A stretch of DNA of 64,000 bases from Myxocyprinus asiaticus (taxonomy: Eukaryota; Chordata; Actinopteri; Cypriniformes; Catostomidae). Every line of letters begins with the position of its first letter. Position 1 is the first letter of the stretch. Shown piece after piece: positions 61,707 to 64,000 of this stretch. The notes beneath the pieces are model-generated. The model had not been told where the DNA came from. It ran no database searches and saw only the letters and a program-made list of their open reading frames with translations. The stretch covers positions 14,464,492 through 14,528,491 of the forward strand of contig NC_059372.1 in the NCBI RefSeq assembly GCF_019703515.2, given 5' to 3'. The position numbers and the translations under genes are program-made.

Positions 61707-62331
61707 AGGCAAGGCAAGATAAGAGTCATCTTGACCTTGTTTTAGAAGGAATTCTGAATGTTTGGACTTCAAACATTTATGCCTCTGTTTCTTTAAGGGG
61801 GTATAAATAGCCCAGAGTATCTGTGTTCAGGTGGAGTATGTCTCCACAGTCTCTCTTTCTCTGCCACTGAGGCAGGAACAGAGAGCAAGAGTGAAAACGT
61901 GCAGTAATTGAAATGCGTGGCGTGCTGCCGGCTGTAGGAGGGAGATTTGTCAGCCCCTCTCTCTTCTGACAGCAGTTTAATCCGAGCGGGACGAAGCCGA
62001 GCCGAGTGGGAGTGGATTCATTTGTATGGCACCGTGGAGGGGTGTCAGAAGGAAATGGAGAATACGCCATTGGACCCCATCAAGCCCGCTGTCGGGGGAC
62101 GGAAGAAAGAGCCATGCGTCTGTGTTTCAACAGTTTTATAGGGCCATTTTGTGCCAAATTTGTAAACATTACAACACACAAGCTTCCTGTGATTTTTGAA
62201 GACCTTATGAAATCATTTGATGATTGCAGTTTTTTAACGTGTTTCATATTTAAACAGAAAGTTTTGGTAGAACGTTTCTTAGGGCTTGTCCCTTGTTTTA
62301 AATAACTAATAGGCTTTAGTTATGTCACAGC

Positions 62332-62707
62332 CAGTGTTGGGTATGTTACTCAAAATAAGTAATCTAAAAAGTAATCACATTACTAATTAATTTACTTTTA
62401 AGTTACTTTCTAGATCACTTTTCCTTGAAAAATGTCTATATTTCCTCCTCATTCATTGTCGCACACCCTTCAGCTGTCACAGAAATGTTAACAGATGTAC
62501 ATATGAATTCATATTTTAAATGTACTATACAGTACATATTACTTTAGCGCAGGTAATATACTTAAAAGTAATTACTTTCATTGAAAGTCAATTACTGTAA
62601 TCTGATTACAAGAATTTAAAATGTAATGTGTTACATTACTTTTTTTTACTAAAAAGTAATTAGATTACACTAACTAATTATTTTGTAATCGGATGCATCC
62701 AACACTG
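62332..62707 (+). mobile_element. hAT-type MITE
   Basis: CAGTGTTGGGTATGTTACTC to GGATGCATCCAACACTG. The flanking octamers GTCACAGC and GCCACAGA agree at 6 of 8 positions, consistent with an aged target duplication. Confidence 0.85.
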
Positions 62708-62728
62708 GCCACAGACATGAACCATGAA

Positions 62729-62980
62729 TTGCTACTTGCTTGTTGCAACTTGCAGGTGGTATTAGGGGGAGGTACGTTCTCATTCTTGAGAGCATTTATT
62801 GGTAAAAAATATGTGGAGTGCAGGATGCATCATCGAAATTTTTGGTCTGTATTCCTGGAAGAGAAAAACTGCTAATTTTTAATGTGTATATCTGCTAAAT
62901 GTTTACTTTGTTAACTTTTAGGAATATGTGAGCATACACACTAGCATATAAATTGCTTCAAAGATAATAGACATGGACTA
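62729..62980 (+). repeat. Unnamed dispersed repeat, copy 2
   Basis: Partner of 39226-39470, same orientation, clearly diverged. Confidence 0.65.
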
Positions 62981-64000
62981 AAAGCCACAGAACTCCATTT
63001 TTGTATTCACTGATCCATTTTTGTTTGTAAACTCCATTTTAAGTTTCCTAACATCATCGTTTTCCAAAGTATGCGGTTCAAGTGCGGATGAAAGGCAAAT
63101 TTAATGCAGTTTTTTTTAATGAAAATATTTTAGTGTGGACGTGGCCTTAAATAATTCTCATAGAACTGTGAATGAGGACTGAGAATGATAGGTAGAAGGA
63201 CTGAAATGGGATATCAGACTCACATCACCCACATGAGCACCCAAGCTCAATATGTCAGAGCACATGTGCTAACCACTAGGCCGTGGCTCTTATCTCCCTT
63301 GACTTAGCTGTTCTCCTTGCAGCAACAATAACTGAGCATCCAAACCTGCATCCCAACTTCAATTTCCACAGAAATCAAAGTCCCACACACAGTGTGATTG
63401 AAAAGGCATAATGTATCCAGTGCACAGCTGCAAGCGCTGTCTGCCGAACCTGTCAGACTCACCACAGGAATCCACATCACGCCCACTATCACACAGTTGG
63501 CTCTGCATGCATTCTGACAGTCATCCTTGATGATACGAACACTCAATATCAACCAGACATCTATTTCAGTGCACCCGCCTCCACGCACACTCTTTTAACT
63601 CATATTTGAACTCTCATGTCGGTTTCATATTTACTCCATTTCGGGGCCAGTCAATGGGCTCTGTGTTTTTATTATGTCATTTGATCTTATCACCCGTCTG
63701 CAAAGCCGATACATGATCAGCCCGTATGATGTAGCAACAGCGACCCACTCCCTGATCAGAGTGCATGATAACCCTATATTGATTGGTGCTGGGTGTCTTT
63801 GCCTGATTCCCAGGCTGCGTTCTCACAGCCTGCTGTGTTTTTTGAAGCTGTATTTACAGCATAGAACCTAAGAGAACATATGGGTTTGATGCTCTAAAAG
63901 TGTGGCTTCAACACATCACTGGCTCCCGTAAGTTGGTCTTGTCAATTTGGCTAATGGAATGCGTGCGCCAAAGCAATCAAGGACTCAAAGCAAAAATGAC

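Larger units (their letters stand above)
60147..64000 (+). other. plxna2: Intron 9 (3' end outside window)
   Basis: The intron begins GTAAGG. It holds a TTAA-type MITE fragment (61330-61706), an hAT-type MITE (62332-62707) and a second copy of an unnamed dispersed repeat (62729-62980). 60150-61320, 61710-62320 and 63000-64000 show no exon, no RNA gene and no element I can name. Confidence 0.75.

Noticed and set aside
61777..62305. Overlapping open frames around a GC-richer patch as a possible exon
   Set aside because: No match to the expected plexin continuation, no consistent splice sites in phase, and no recognisable domain.

Overview
The window is vertebrate nuclear DNA, almost certainly from an ostariophysan teleost and most likely a cyprinid. 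It is AT-rich and has long introns, dense microsatellites, and a repeat load typical of carp and zebrafish relatives: TTAA-flanked Angel-type MITEs, an L2-clade LINE, tRNA-derived SINEs, several decayed Tc1 transposons, and hAT-type MITEs. There are no operons, rRNA or tRNA genes, CRISPR arrays or bacterial features.

One host gene is visible. Nine internal coding exons on the + strand (16661-60146) splice in one continuous frame: 1241 nt, 413 codons plus 2 nt. They encode the middle of the extracellular stalk of an A-type plexin. The order is PSI1, IPT1, PSI2, IPT2, PSI3, then the start of IPT3, and each PSI domain has its full set of eight cysteines. Diagnostic stretches match plexin-A2 (plxna2) better than A1, A3 or A4. 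The Sema domain lies upstream of the window; the remaining IPT domains, the membrane segment and the cytoplasmic GAP domain lie downstream. No promoter, start codon or stop codon of the gene is inside the window.

Layout. 1-16660: upstream intron, with a 5'-truncated L2 LINE at 5925-8031, GC-rich tandem repeats, several MITEs and a gutted Tc1 element. 16661-26636: exons 1 and 2, separated by a 9.75 kb intron that holds two very long pyrimidine tracts, one with a ~320 bp higher-order period. 26637-37472: two introns with a dead Tc1 transposase, a cyprinid SINE and MITEs. 37473-46607: exons 4 to 8, the exon-dense part, with microsatellites directly abutting several splice sites. 46608-59994: a 13.4 kb intron with a striking ~1.3 kb array of palindromic units (including two copies of an exact 213 bp repeat), two more Tc1 elements and a 0.7 kb hairpin MITE just upstream of exon 9. 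60147-64000: intron.

I found no convincing new gene system. The best leads are structural. A 95 bp exact copy of an upstream sequence sits at a deletion inside the L2 LINE, and a 30 bp inverted copy sits inside an Angel-type MITE; both look like templated repair fillers. The palindromic array and the pyrimidine higher-order array come next, followed by microsatellites and hairpins placed right at plxna2 splice sites. Family names for repeats come from memory of the families, not from a database search.
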